Source: Lichenicoccus sp963693035 (GTDB lineage: Bacteria > Pseudomonadota > Alphaproteobacteria > Acetobacterales > Acetobacteraceae). Taken from it: a DNA stretch of 64,000 nt. The notes below the pieces were generated by a model. It made no database searches. It saw only the letters and a program-made list of their open reading frames with translations, and was not told the origin of the DNA. The stretch covers positions 1 to 64,000 of the forward strand of contig CAXMMQ010000001.1 of assembly GCA_963693035.2 (NCBI GenBank), written 5' to 3'. Positions 1-9,517 of this stretch are shown piece after piece (within the stretch, counting starts at the first letter, position 1; each line of letters opens with the position of its first letter). The translations under genes and the position numbers were made by a program.

Positions 1-1612
1 ATCCTGAACGCCAAGTTCGGCGACGACCTGTGCAAGCACTGGACCTACGTCTTCCTCGGCGACGGCTGCCTGATGGAGGGGATCAGCCAGGAGGCGATCT
101 CCATGGCCGGCCACTTCAAGCTCGGCCACCTGATCGCGTTCTGGGACAACAACTCGATCTCGATCGACGGCGCCACCAGCCTCCTCGGTCTCCGACAACG
201 AGGTCGAGCGCTTCCGCGCCTCCGGCTGGCACGTGCAGGAGATCGACGGCCACGACACCGACGCGATCCGCGACGCCATCACGGCCGCCCGCGCGGTCAC
301 CGACAAGCCCTCGATGATCGCCTGCAAGACCATCATCGGCTTCGGCTTCCCGACCAAGGCCGGCACCCAGAAGGCGCACAGCGACGCGCCGGGCGAGGAG
401 GAGATCGCCGGCGCGCGCAAGATCCTCGGCTGGGATGCGCCGCCGTTCGTGATCCCCGAGCACCTGCTGTCCGCCTGGCGCGAGATCGGCGCCAAGGGAA
501 GGACCGGCGCGCCTCGCATGGCTGGGCCGACCGCGTCAAGGCGGCGCCGGAGCCGCTGCAAGAGCGAGTTCGAGCGCCGCAACAGCGGCGAGCTGCCCGC
601 CGACTGGAAGCAGGCGATCGCGGCGGCGCGCGCCGAGTTCATCGCCAGCGGCAAGGAGATGGCCACCCGGTCGGCCAGCGGCGCCGTGCTCGACCATCTG
701 GCCGCCGCCATCCCGGAGCTGCTCGGGGAGGCTCGGCCGACCTCACGCCGTCGAACAACACCCGCGCCAAGGGCATGGTCGAGATCAGGCCCGGCGAGTA
801 TGGCGGCACCTACATGCATTACGGCGTGCGCGAGCACGGCATGGCGGCAGCGATGAACGGCATCGCGCTGCATGGCGGCCTGATCCCCTATGGCGGCACC
901 TTCCTGTGCTTCTCGGACTATTGCCGGCCGTCGATCCGCCTCGCGGCGCTGATGCAGATCCGCACGATCTTCGTCATGACGCATGACTCGATCGGCCTCG
1001 GCGAGGACGGCCCGACGCATCAGCCGGTCGAGCAGCTTGCAGCGTTGCGGGCGATCCCCGGGCTTGCGGTGTTCCGCCCGGGCGATCCGGTGGAGACCGC
1101 CGAGTGCCTGGGAGCTGATCCTCGCCGCGCCGCGCCGTGCGGCGCTGATCGCTCTGTCGCGCCAGCCGATGCCGCTGCTGCGCCGCGAGCCCGGCAACGA
1201 GAACAAGTCCGCCAAGGGCGCCTATGTGCTGCTGGAGGCAGAGGGCGGCGAGCGCAGGCTCACCATCATCGGCACCGGCTCGGAGCTGCATCTGGCGGTC
1301 GAGGCGCGGGACATCCTGCAGAAGGAGGGTGTCCCGACGGCGGTGGTGTCGATGCCCTGCCGGCTGCTGTTCGAGGAGCAGGACGCCGCCTACAGGAAGT
1401 CGGTGCTGGGCAACACCCGTGCACGGGTCGCGGTGGAGGCGGCGGTCGAGCTGGGCTGGGACCGCTATATCGGCCTCGAAGGCCGTTTCGTCGGCATGCA
1501 CGGCTTCGGCGCCTCCGGCAAGATCGCAGATGTCTACAGGAAGTTCGACATCTCCACGGATGCGGTAGTCCGAGCCGCCAGAGACAGTCTCTCGGAAGTC
1601 GCCGCAAGCTGA
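1..1612 (+). pseudogene. tkt: Transketolase, 5'-truncated by window edge and multiply frameshifted
   Basis: Transketolase is a thiamine-diphosphate enzyme of the pentose phosphate pathway that moves two-carbon units between sugar phosphates. Conserved family segments are present in order but scattered over two frames: the ThDP/Mg region (GDGCLMEG and FWDNNSISIDG), GWHVQEIDGHD, the central YGVREHGMAAAMNGIALHGG, the motif HDSIGLGEDGPTHQPVEQ, and a C-terminal domain starting near base 1110. Frame switches are needed near 183, 500, 560, 728 and 1108. Three are +1 and two are -1 in sense, and each switch rejoins recognisable transketolase sequence. The N-terminus lies outside the window. The stop is TGA at 1610-1612. 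The gene is either a decaying copy or one damaged by sequencing indels. The family assignment is secure; the functional state is not. Confidence 0.9.
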
Positions 1613-1641
1613 GGATCTCAAAGGCGAGCCTTTGATGGGGT

Positions 1642-1660
1642 CCAGGGGCAAGGCCCCTGG
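1642..1660. terminator. GC-rich hairpin between convergent tkt and chemoreceptor genes
   Basis: CCAGGGGC and its complement form an 8-bp stem around a 3-base loop, placed between two converging stop codons. There is no U tract, so an intrinsic bidirectional terminator is an inference from position and symmetry. Confidence 0.45.
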
Positions 1661-1663
1661 CCT

Positions 1664-3137
1664 TCAGCGCTCCAGCGCCTGAGCCGCCTGCCGCGTCTCC
1701 CGCACCGCCTTGGAAATATCCTGCGCCACGTCGATGATCGCGCCGATGTTGTCATTGATCGCCAGCACGCCGGCGGCAGTGGCGTGCATGCGCGAGGACA
1801 TCTCCTGGGTGACGGTGCTCTGTTCCTCGACCGCGCCAGACGCTCCGGCGACGAAGCCGCTGATGGCGGTGATGGACTGGCCGATCTCGCCGAGCGCGCG
1901 CACCACCTCGTCCGACACCGCCTGGAGCTGGTCGATCTCGCCGGTAATGCGATCGGTGGCCGCGCGGGCCTGCCCGGCCAGGCTCTTGACCTCGCTGGCG
2001 ACCACGGCGAACCCGCGGGCCGGCCTCGCCGGCGCGAGCCGCCTCGATGGTGGCGTTCAGGGCGAGCAGGTTGATCTGGGCGGCGATGTTGCGGATCAGC
2101 CCGACGATGTCGCCCATCGATGCGGATGTCGCGGCGAGGCGCAGGGTGGCGCCTTCGGCCGTGGCAGCCTGTTCGTGTGCTGCGCCGGTGGCCTGGTTCG
2201 ACCGCAGCATCATGGCGGCGATCTCGCGCACCGAGGCGTTGAGCTGCTCGGTGCCGGCGGCCATGGTCTGCATGTTGGTGGAGGCCTGGCCGGCTGTCTC
2301 GCTGGCGTGCCGGGCCAGCGTCGTCGAGCGGGTCGCGGCGCTGGTCATGTCGGTCACGACCCGTGCCATCGTCGCCAGCAGCGCTGTGTGGGCAGTGACG
2401 TCGGTGGCGTATTTCACCACCTTGAACGGCCGGCCGTTCAGGTCGAGAATCGGGTTGTACGAGGTCTCGAGCCAGACCTCGCGGCCGCTCTTGACGATGC
2501 GCCTGAAGCGCGCCGCCTCGAAGCTGCCGCGCCTGAGCTTGTCCCAGAACGCCCGGTAGTCGGCCGTGTCGCGCTCCCCGGGCGGCACGAACATGCTGTG
2601 GTGCCTGCCCTTGATCTCGGCGAGCGCATAGCCGGTGAGGGCCAGGAATTTTTCATTGGCGGTCTGGATCGTCCCGTCCAGGCCGAACTCGATCACCGCC
2701 TGCGACTTGTTGATGGCTTCGACCTGGCCCGCGCAGTCGGCATAGTCCGCCTTCTGTTGACTCACGTCGGTTGCGAACTTGACCACCTTGAACGGTTTGC
2801 CGTGCCGGTCCAGCACCGGGTTGTAGGAGGCCTCGATCCAGACCTCCCGGCCGTCCTTGCCGATGCGCTTGAACTGCGCCGCCTTGAAGCGGGCTGCCCG
2901 GAGTTCGGTCCAGAACGCCGTGTACTCGGCACTTTCGCGATCTTCCGTCGTCAGGAACATGCTGTGGTGCTTGCCGGCGATTTCTAGAAGCGTGTAGCCG
3001 AGGGCGGCGAGAAAATTCGCGTTCGCGGTCAGGATGACCCCGTCCATGTCGAATTCGATGATCGCCTGGGACCGGCCGATCGCGGCGAGCGTGGCCACTG
3101 CTTCAAACGCCTCGATGCTGCCGCTCCTGCCGAACAT
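1664..3137 (-). pseudogene. Soluble PAS-PAS methyl-accepting chemotaxis protein, one +1 frameshift
   Basis: This is a cytoplasmic chemoreceptor that would signal to CheA/CheW. Two tandem PAS domains (about residues 20-130 and 145-255) share the repeated pattern HHSMF...EVW(I/L)E.SYNP(V/I)LD...KPFKVVK.ATDV, so they arose by duplication. No transmembrane helix or HAMP domain is visible. The C-terminal signalling hairpin contains the diagnostic INLLALNATIEAARAGEAG. Just after that motif, near 2020, the frame breaks and resumes as FAVVASEVKSLAGQAR in the adjacent frame. Removing one base gives a 490-residue protein. ATG at 3137 is chosen because GGAGG lies about 7 bases upstream; a GTG at 3167 is also open. 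The PAS input may sense redox state or a small ligand, but no cofactor residue identifies it. Confidence 0.85.
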
Positions 3138-3221
3138 GTGCGTAACCTCCGACCCTGCGTTGACCACAGGCGCCGGCAGGATGCGGCGGTCACGTTAAGA
3201 TCGGCTTAAGCGCAGGCAAGT

Positions 3222-5428
3222 TCAGCCAAAGACCGGATGTCCGTTGCCGGCGGTGAAGCCGACCAGGTCGATGCGGGTGTTGTCGGTCAGCGTGATCAGG
3301 GTGTCCCCGGACGTGGCGACCTCGCTACGCACGGCACTGCCGGAATAGCCCTGCAGGTGGATGATGTCGGCACCGGAATGGAAACCGGTGATGGCCAGCG
3401 TGCCGCCGGCGTGGCCCTGGATCAGGTCGAACACCTCGTGGCCGGAGCCGGTCGTGATCAGGGCCGCGGCACCCGTGGCCGCCGTGAAGCTCAGCGAACC
3501 GGCGCCGCCGATGATGCTCGAGACGCCGCTTCCGGCTAGGATCGTTTCGGTGCCGCTGCCGGCTATGAACTTCATCGCGCCCGCGCCGCCGACCGCCCTG
3601 GTGGACGGTCCGTTCGCATTGATCGTGACGCTGCCGGTGCCGACGTTCACGGTGTCGCGGCCGAGCGTGGTGACCGTGCCGCCCGCGGCGCCTTCGTTGT
3701 AGGTGGTCGACGAGACGACCTTGAACGACTGTGTCCCGCTGCCCATGAGCGACAGCCGGACGCCGGGCTGCGCGGCGCCGTCGAAGCCGGCGCCGGTGAC
3801 GTACAGGTTGCGGTCCGTGCTGGCTGTCCCGGCATAGAGGTCGTTCAGGAAGTCGACCGACACGGTATGCGTGCCGGCGCCGAAGCTGCCCTCGACCAGG
3901 AAATCCTGTGACGCTCCGGCCCGCGTGCGACGCCTGCGCGGTCTGGGTGCCGCCGACCTGCCTGCCGTCGACGCTGACGGTGAACAGCGCGTTGCCCAGG
4001 TAGGCGTCCTCGGCGATCCTGACGTCGATGGTGTCGGGCCCGCCACCGACGATGATGGTGTTGGGCGCCGGAACCACGGGGGCCGGAATGACAGGGGTCG
4101 GCAGCACGGGTGTCGGAAGGACTGGTGTCGGAAGGACGGGGGGGCACGACCGGAGCCAAGGTGCTGGCGACCGGGTTCTCGACCTGCACGATGAGCGGGT
4201 GGTCGGTGACCGCGAGCTGGACCGAGCTGACATCGCTCAGGGTGGTGATCGCCGTCGTCGAGACCAGCGGATCGAACACCTCGACGCTGCCGTAGATTTG
4301 GCCGAGCTGGACGGTGACCGGGGTGCTGGCGGCGGTGATCTCGGTGCCGGTCGCCTCGTTCCAGATCTGCGGCTCGTTCCAGACCGCGATGTCGTAGGTG
4401 CCGTTCGACTTCTCGAGCGAGATGCTGTTGCCGGTCGAGGGCAGGCCGGTGACGGAGTAGGCGAGCGGCGTCGGCGTGAAGCTGGCGGCGTTGGCGCCGG
4501 TGTCGGCCAGGATCGAAACCAGGTCGTGGATCGCGGTGGCCGCTTCCTTGGGCGCGTTGCTCGGATCGAACAGCCCGTAGCCGTCATCGCCCTGCGGCGA
4601 GCCCGGCTGGTAGGCATCCATGAGCTGGTAGAGGTAGGTGCGCGAGATGCCGTTGGCGGCGTCGTCCAGCAGCAGGTCGAGGGTGTATTTCGCCTGCACG
4701 TCGGCGTTCACGCCGCCGCTGGTGCCGCCGTTGGTGGTGTAGCCGGTCTCGGTGAACACCGCCGGTCCGAAGCCGGTGGCGGCGCTCTCGTTGCCGAGCG
4801 ACTGGGTGGGCGTGACCCAGGCTTCCGGCGCCTGGCCGTTGTTGGGGTAGGGGTGCTGGGTGTCGTCGTCGGCAAGGCCCGCGGTCGTGGCCGGGTCGGG
4901 GCCCGCGGCGTTGCCGACCGTGTCGTAGCCGGTGAAGTAGTCCACTGCGACGCCGGCCAGGTTCGGATCGGAATGGACCGCGCTGTAGAGCGCCTCCTGG
5001 AGGTTGATGGCGCCCTGCTCGCCGCCGACCCCGTTGAAGGTGATCGGGGCGTTGTTGATCTCGTTGGTGCCTTCCACCGCGACGATGCTGCCCGGGACCG
5101 CCTCGTTGAGCTGGTCGTAGAGGGCGAGCTGCGCCTGCAGGGTGGCCGTCGTCATCGTGCCGCCGGCGCCGATCACGAAGGTGAACTTGGTGCCCTTCTC
5201 GGCGAGCGCCACGTAAGTGCTCAGGGGAGCCGAGCCGTTGACGCCGTCGCTGATGCCGTCCCGAACGTTGGTGATGCCGAGATCGGCGAGGTCGGCCTCG
5301 ACGTTGGCAATGTTGGCGTAGCCGCCATCGGTGTAAGGAATATGCGTATCCACGCCCAGCGTGCCGAGGAACCCCGCCGCGGTGATGGTTCGGCCGGAGA
5401 GGCCGTTGACGCTTGCATCTGTTGTCAT
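3222..5428 (-). pseudogene. Clan GH-A-like glycosidase fused to CBM60-type domain and RTX-like C-terminus, two +1 frameshifts
   Basis: This is probably a secreted polysaccharide-degrading enzyme. The N-terminal (beta/alpha)8-like domain (about residues 15-420) shows VEGTNEINN (Glu123, candidate acid/base) and FTETGY (Glu228, candidate nucleophile), as in clan GH-A. A Pro-Thr-Pro-Val-Leu repeat linker follows. Next comes a module with the CBM60-like signature (DTIDVRIAEDAYLGNA, FTVSVDGRQVGG, FGAGTHTVSVDFLND). The C-terminus is rich in Gly/Ala/Asp with GGAG-type repeats resembling RTX or type I secretion tails, and there is no N-terminal signal peptide. Frameshifts lie in a G7 run near 4138-4144 and near 3930. 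Deleting one base at each gives about 734 residues. The GH family and polysaccharide substrate cannot be fixed from sequence alone. Confidence 0.75.
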
Positions 5429-5472
5429 GGCTCGAACTTCTCCAGGGCGAGCCGTATTGCGTAAATTATTCG

Positions 5473-5513
5473 TTACGTATCGACAACGTAAAACATTGCT
5501 ATAACAAAAGCAA
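5473..5513 (-). promoter_or_regulatory. AT-rich promoter with two inverted repeats upstream of the glycosidase gene
   Basis: On the minus strand, TTGCTT (5513-5508), a 17-base spacer and TACGTT (5490-5485) resemble -35/-10 boxes 57 bases before the ATG at 5428. Two inverted repeats overlap this: TTACGT/ACGTAA (5473-5478 and 5486-5491) and TTGCT/AGCAA (5496-5500 and 5509-5513). The stretch is far more AT-rich than its surroundings. Operator function is inferred. Confidence 0.4.
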
Positions 5514-5569
5514 AATGCTCGTTCGGATCGGAGGGGTCGTAAAGATCCCTGTCTTCAGCCCGACTTCTG

Positions 5570-6445
5570 TCAGGGCTGCAACGCGAACAGCGGCGAATGC
5601 GCCTCCGCCGCGGCCTCGGCGGCGCATCGGCCCGGCTCGCCGGTCGCGCCGCCGCTGCGGGCGGACGCGATCTCGGCGGCCGCCCGCAGCATGTCGGCGC
5701 GGAAGCCCGGGCTCGAATGCAGCGCCGCGACCATGGCGGCGGCGTTGAGATAGCCGGCCTGCACGTCGCTCAGCCAGTGCACGCCGCAGATGATGCGGCT
5801 CTCGCCGAAGGCACGGCCACGCGCGAGGATCGCGCTTGACTGGTCAGGCGCCAGTTCGGCGAGCAGCAGGGCAAGCGTCCAGCCCACCGTGGTATGGCCG
5901 GACGGATAGGACGCGCTGGTGTCGAGACTGGTGCCGCGCGCGACGCAGATCGGCGCGTCGTTGCCGATATAGGGGCGCCGGCGCCCGTAACGGTCCTTCA
6001 CCGCGTCGGTCTCCGGGCGGCTGTCCAGCGCGATGCGGTCGAGCAGCCGGTACAGCGTGGGCGCGGTGTGCCGGTCCGGTCGCACCCCCAGGGCGCAGGT
6101 GAAGTCCGCCATCAGGTCGTCGGTATCGAGTTGCGCGTCGCCGGTGGCGAGCGCCCAGCGCTGCGGGTCCTGCCCGCGGACCGTCCTGCTGTGGCGGAAC
6201 ACCGTCTGGTCGAGCCGCAACACCGGCGAGCCCGCAGCCGGAGGCGGCGGCAGCACGCGCAGGCCATCCGGACGAGCATCCGCGCCCAGGTAGGGCGTCA
6301 GGACGGCCGACGCCTGCGGCATCGCGGGCGGCGGGACGGCCGGTTGCGTGCATCCCGCCAGCAGGAGGGCGGCGATGAGGACCGGCGGGAAAGGCAGGCG
6401 AGGCGCAAGGCCCGGCAGGCGTGGCGCTGCGTGTGTCGGCGTCAC
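5570..6445 (-). CDS. Class A acid phosphatase (PAP2 superfamily), predicted lipoprotein
   Basis: This is a vanadate-type PAP2 phosphatase that would hydrolyse phosphomonoesters outside the cytoplasm. All three catalytic motifs are visible: KDRYGRRRP (K-X6-RP), YPSGHTT (PSGH) and ESRIICGVHWLSD (SR-X5-H-X3-D). The N-terminus is hydrophobic and ends in LLLAGC, a convincing lipobox, so the product is probably anchored in the envelope. The GTG start at 6445 gives this signal sequence. It overlaps the end of the upstream hydrolase gene by 4 bases, so the two are likely co-transcribed. The C-terminal tail (about 40 residues, Ala/Glu-rich) lies beyond the catalytic core. Family assignment is firm; the preferred substrate is unknown. 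Confidence 0.9.
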   Translation of the reverse strand: MTPTHAAPRLPGLAPRLPFPPVLIAALLLAGCTQPAVPPPAMPQASAVLTPYLGADARPDGLRVLPPPPAAGSPVLRLDQTVFRHSRTVRGQDPQRWALATGDAQLDTDDLMADFTCALGVRPDRHTAPTLYRLLDRIALDSRPETDAVKDRYGRRRPYIGNDAPICVARGTSLDTSASYPSGHTTVGWTLALLLAELAPDQSSAILARGRAFGESRIICGVHWLSDVQAGYLNAAAMVAALHSSPGFRADMLRAAAEIASARSGGATGEPGRCAAEAAAEAHSPLFALQP

Positions 6446-7303
6446 GATGTTCCGTCCCGGGTCTCGGCGTGCATCCGTGCTCTCCCGCCGAAGAAGCTGC
6501 GGAAGGCGGCGGCGACCGCTTCGGGGGCCTCCTCGGCGAGGAAGTGACCGGCCGGCAGCGGGCCGCCGCTCACTTCGCCGTCGACGCACTCGCGCCACAA
6601 GGTCAACGGGTCGTACCAGCCGCCGATGCGGCCGCCGGTGCCCCACATCACCAGGGTCGGGCAGGTGATCCGGGTGCGCCGGCCGAACGCCACCAGCGGG
6701 CCGGCCCCCTGGTCCGGCGGCAACGCATGCGCGGCCACCCCGCCAAGGCCGCCGCCGACGCGCAGATAGTCGGCGATTGCCTCGGGATGGAAAAACGGCG
6801 CATCCTCGCGCGTGGCCGGGCTGCGGAACCAGGCATCCGGCGCCCGCGTCACCAGCGCCTCCGGCTTGGGATGGAGCTGCCCGAACCAGCAGCTCTGGTA
6901 GCCGGCCAGCGCGTAGGCCATGTCGTTGCGGTCGAGATGCTCGGGGATCGGCACGATCTCCAGCGCCGCCAGCCGCTGCACCCGGTCCGGGGCATCGAGC
7001 GCCATCCGGGCCGCGACATGGCCGCCGACATCGTGCCCGGCCACCCCGAAGCTGCGATGGCCGAGGCGGTCCATCAGCGCCAGCATGTCGTCGGCGAGCC
7101 GGCGTTCGCTGCGGCCGGGATGCAGGTCCGGGCAGACCAGGCTGAAGCGATCGGCCAGCAGCCCGGCCACGCCATGCCACATCGCATGGCTCTGCGGCTG
7201 GCCGTGCAGCAGCAGCAAGGCGGGGCCGGCGCCCCCGGTGCGCAGCCGTACCCCCCGCCGCGTCTTGCGGATCCTCGTGCAGGATGAAGCCGTCGAAGAA
7301 CAT
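6442..7303 (-). pseudogene. Alpha/beta hydrolase, haloacetate dehalogenase-like, one +1 frameshift
   Basis: The protein resembles fluoroacetate/haloacetate dehalogenases: LHGQPQSHAMWHGVA (oxyanion region), PDLHPGRSERR, a nucleophile elbow GHDVGG carrying Asp rather than Ser, and LEIVPIPEHL. Aspartate as nucleophile is typical of dehalogenases and epoxide hydrolases. The start MFFDGFILHEDPQ (ATG at 7303) is in a different frame from the rest. The shift falls in a C6 run near 7250-7256, and removing one C gives 286 residues. It overlaps the acid phosphatase gene by 4 bases. It is divergent from the decarboxylase gene. Substrate assignment is by family resemblance only. Confidence 0.8.
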
Positions 7304-7408
7304 CCTGCGTGCATATCCCGGCGAGACCAGGCCGGTCGAGACGCACCGCGTGCAAGCCACGGGCTTTTGTGGCAGAGCACCATCGACCTGCGAGGACGAG
7401 GGTATTCG

Positions 7409-8869
7409 ATGTCGGGCCTGGACCCGGAGGATTGGAGCGGTCTGCGCGCACTCGGGCACCGGATGCTGGACGACATGATCGACCGCCTCGCCCATCTGCG
7501 CGAGCAGCCGGTCTGGCAGCACATGCCGGATGCGCTTCGCGACGAGCTGCGCGTGCCGCTGCCCGAGGCAGGGTCGTCGCCGGAGGCGATCTATGCCGAC
7601 TTCCAGCGACTGGTGGCGCCCTACAGCGTCGGCAACACGCATCCGCGCTTCATGGGATGGGTGCATGGCGGCGGCACCGGGATCGGCATGCTCGCCGAGC
7701 TGCTGGCGGGCGGCCTGAACGCCAATCTCGGCGGCCGCGACCACGCCCCGATCGAGGTCGAGCGGCAGGTGGTGCGCTGGGCGGCCGAGATGGTCGGCAT
7801 GCCGGCGGCAAGCTCCGGCCTGCTGGTCACCGGCTCGTCGATGGCGAACATGATCGCGGTCCTGGTCGCCCGCCGCGGCATGCGGGCGGACCCGACGTGC
7901 GGACGCATGGCGTCGGCGGCAGGAGCCTGGTCGGCTATGCGGCGTCGGAGTGCGCATGGCTGCATCCCGCGCGCCTTCGACCTGGCGGGGCTCGGCACCG
8001 CGGCACTGCGCACCATCGGCTGCGATCCCACGCATGGGCTCGACATCGAGGCGCTGCGGGCCGCGGTGGCGCGCGACCGAAATGACGGGCTGCAGCCGTT
8101 CATTGTCGTGGCGACCGCCGGGACAGTCGATACCGGCAGCATCGACGACCTCGCCGGGCTCGCCGAGTTCTGCGCCGCCGAGGGGCTGTGGTTCCATGTC
8201 GACGGCGCCTTCGGGGCTCTCGCCGCGCTCTCGCCACGGCTGCGCCAGCGTCTCGCCGGCATCGAGCGCGCCGACAGCCTGGCGTTCGATTTCCATAAAT
8301 GGGCGCAGGTTCCGTACGACGCCGGCTGCATCGTGGTGCGCGATCCGACGCTGCAGGCGCAGACCTTCGCGCAGAGCCTGGCCTACCTCGCGCGCGAGGA
8401 TCGCGGCACCGCCGGCAACGCGCCGTGGCCGGCCGATCTCGGCCCGGACCTGTCGCGTGGCTTTCGCGCGCTCAAGGTGTGGATGACGCTGCGCACCTAT
8501 GGCAGCGCCGAGATCGGCCGGATGGTCGAGCGCTGCTGCGCGCTGGCGGCCCATCTCGAGGCGCGCGTGCTGGCGGAGCCGGAGCTCGAGCTGCTGGCGC
8601 CGGTGTCGCTCAACATCGTGTGCTTCCGCGTGCGGCACCTGGACGCATCCCGGTCCGACCCGGACCGGGTGGATTGGGACCGGTTCAACTCCGAGCTGGT
8701 CAAGGACCTGCAGGAATCCGGCATCGCGGTGCCCTCGACGACGATGATCGGCGGCCGTCGGGCGATCCGGGCCGCGATCGTCAACCATCGCACCGAGACC
8801 GGCGACATCGACATGATGGTCGATGCGCTGCTGCGGCTCGCGGCCGCGCGCGGCGCCTGCGCTCCCTGA
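7409..8869 (+). CDS. Group II PLP-dependent amino-acid decarboxylase
   Basis: This enzyme would decarboxylate an (aromatic) L-amino acid or a related substrate using pyridoxal phosphate. The PLP lysine is Lys297 in FDFHKWAQ; HVDGAFG supplies the Asp that contacts the pyridine nitrogen, and NTHPRFMGW is the usual N-terminal substrate-pocket segment. The length of 486 residues is normal. ATG at 7409 is preceded by GAGG. Residues about 161-185 are out of register: reading the other frame there gives VRTHGVGGRSLVGYAASE, which matches the family, while the annotated frame gives unrelated residues. A -1/+1 pair at about 7889 and 7960 cancels out, so the frame stays open but the local protein sequence is likely wrong. 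Tyrosine, tryptophan, DOPA and other substrates remain possible. Confidence 0.85.
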   Translation: MSGLDPEDWSGLRALGHRMLDDMIDRLAHLREQPVWQHMPDALRDELRVPLPEAGSSPEAIYADFQRLVAPYSVGNTHPRFMGWVHGGGTGIGMLAELLAGGLNANLGGRDHAPIEVERQVVRWAAEMVGMPAASSGLLVTGSSMANMIAVLVARRGMRADPTCGRMASAAGAWSAMRRRSAHGCIPRAFDLAGLGTAALRTIGCDPTHGLDIEALRAAVARDRNDGLQPFIVVATAGTVDTGSIDDLAGLAEFCAAEGLWFHVDGAFGALAALSPRLRQRLAGIERADSLAFDFHKWAQVPYDAGCIVVRDPTLQAQTFAQSLAYLAREDRGTAGNAPWPADLGPDLSRGFRALKVWMTLRTYGSAEIGRMVERCCALAAHLEARVLAEPELELLAPVSLNIVCFRVRHLDASRSDPDRVDWDRFNSELVKDLQESGIAVPSTTMIGGRRAIRAAIVNHRTETGDIDMMVDALLRLAAARGACAP

Positions 8870-9035
8870 CGAGCCGGGTGTTGTTTTCGCCGGGATATAG
8901 CGAAGCGACTGGATTATCACTCAGATTCGACATCGACGCGAAGGTTTGCTCATCTCCCCGCCGGGACACGATGCGCCGCCGGCCCGTAGGCGAGCCGCAC
9001 GGGAGACCTGCCCAGGGCGGGTCAAAGGAAATCCG

Positions 9036-9488
9036 ATGATTAAGCTGCTGGTCAACGGCGAGAGCCACCAGGTCGATCTGCCCCCCGACATGCCGGTATT
9101 GTGGGCTCTTCGCGACGTGCTGGGTCTCACCGGGACCAAGTTCGGCTGCGGGATCGCGCAGTGCGGCGCCTGCACGGTGCATCTCGGCGGCGAGGCGGTG
9201 CGCTCCTGCCTGCTGCCGCTCGCCAGCGTCGACGGCCGTCCCATCACCACCATCGAGGCGATCGGCGCCACCCCGAACGGTGCCCGCGTGCAGAAGGCGT
9301 GGCTGGAGACCGAGGTGGTGCAGTGCGGCTACTGCCAGTCCGGCCAGATCATGTCGGCGACCGCGCTGCTGGACCGCGTGCCGAAGCCGAGCGACGCCGA
9401 CATCGATGCCGCGATGGCCGGAAATATCTGTCGCTGCGGCACCTATGTGCGAATACGCAAGGCGATCCATTCGGCGGCGCAGGCGTGA
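9036..9488 (+). CDS. iorA: 2Fe-2S subunit of isoquinoline 1-oxidoreductase-type molybdenum hydroxylase
   Basis: This is the small electron-transfer subunit of a xanthine-oxidase-family enzyme (150 residues). It carries two [2Fe-2S] clusters. The plant-ferredoxin-like set is Cys38, Cys43, Cys46 and Cys58 (GCGIAQCGACT), and the C-terminal set is Cys97, Cys100, Cys132 and Cys134 (QCGYC and ICRCG). AAAGGA lies just upstream of the ATG. It is first in a tight three-gene operon with the molybdopterin subunit and a cytochrome c, so electrons likely pass from the Mo centre through these clusters to the cytochrome. It has no signal peptide and probably travels with the Tat-exported large subunit. The true substrate may be an aldehyde or N-heterocycle. 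Confidence 0.88.
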   Translation: MIKLLVNGESHQVDLPPDMPVLWALRDVLGLTGTKFGCGIAQCGACTVHLGGEAVRSCLLPLASVDGRPITTIEAIGATPNGARVQKAWLETEVVQCGYCQSGQIMSATALLDRVPKPSDADIDAAMAGNICRCGTYVRIRKAIHSAAQA

Positions 9489-9517
9489 GGGGCGTCGCAG
9501 CAGAGAGGGAGGGGCCG

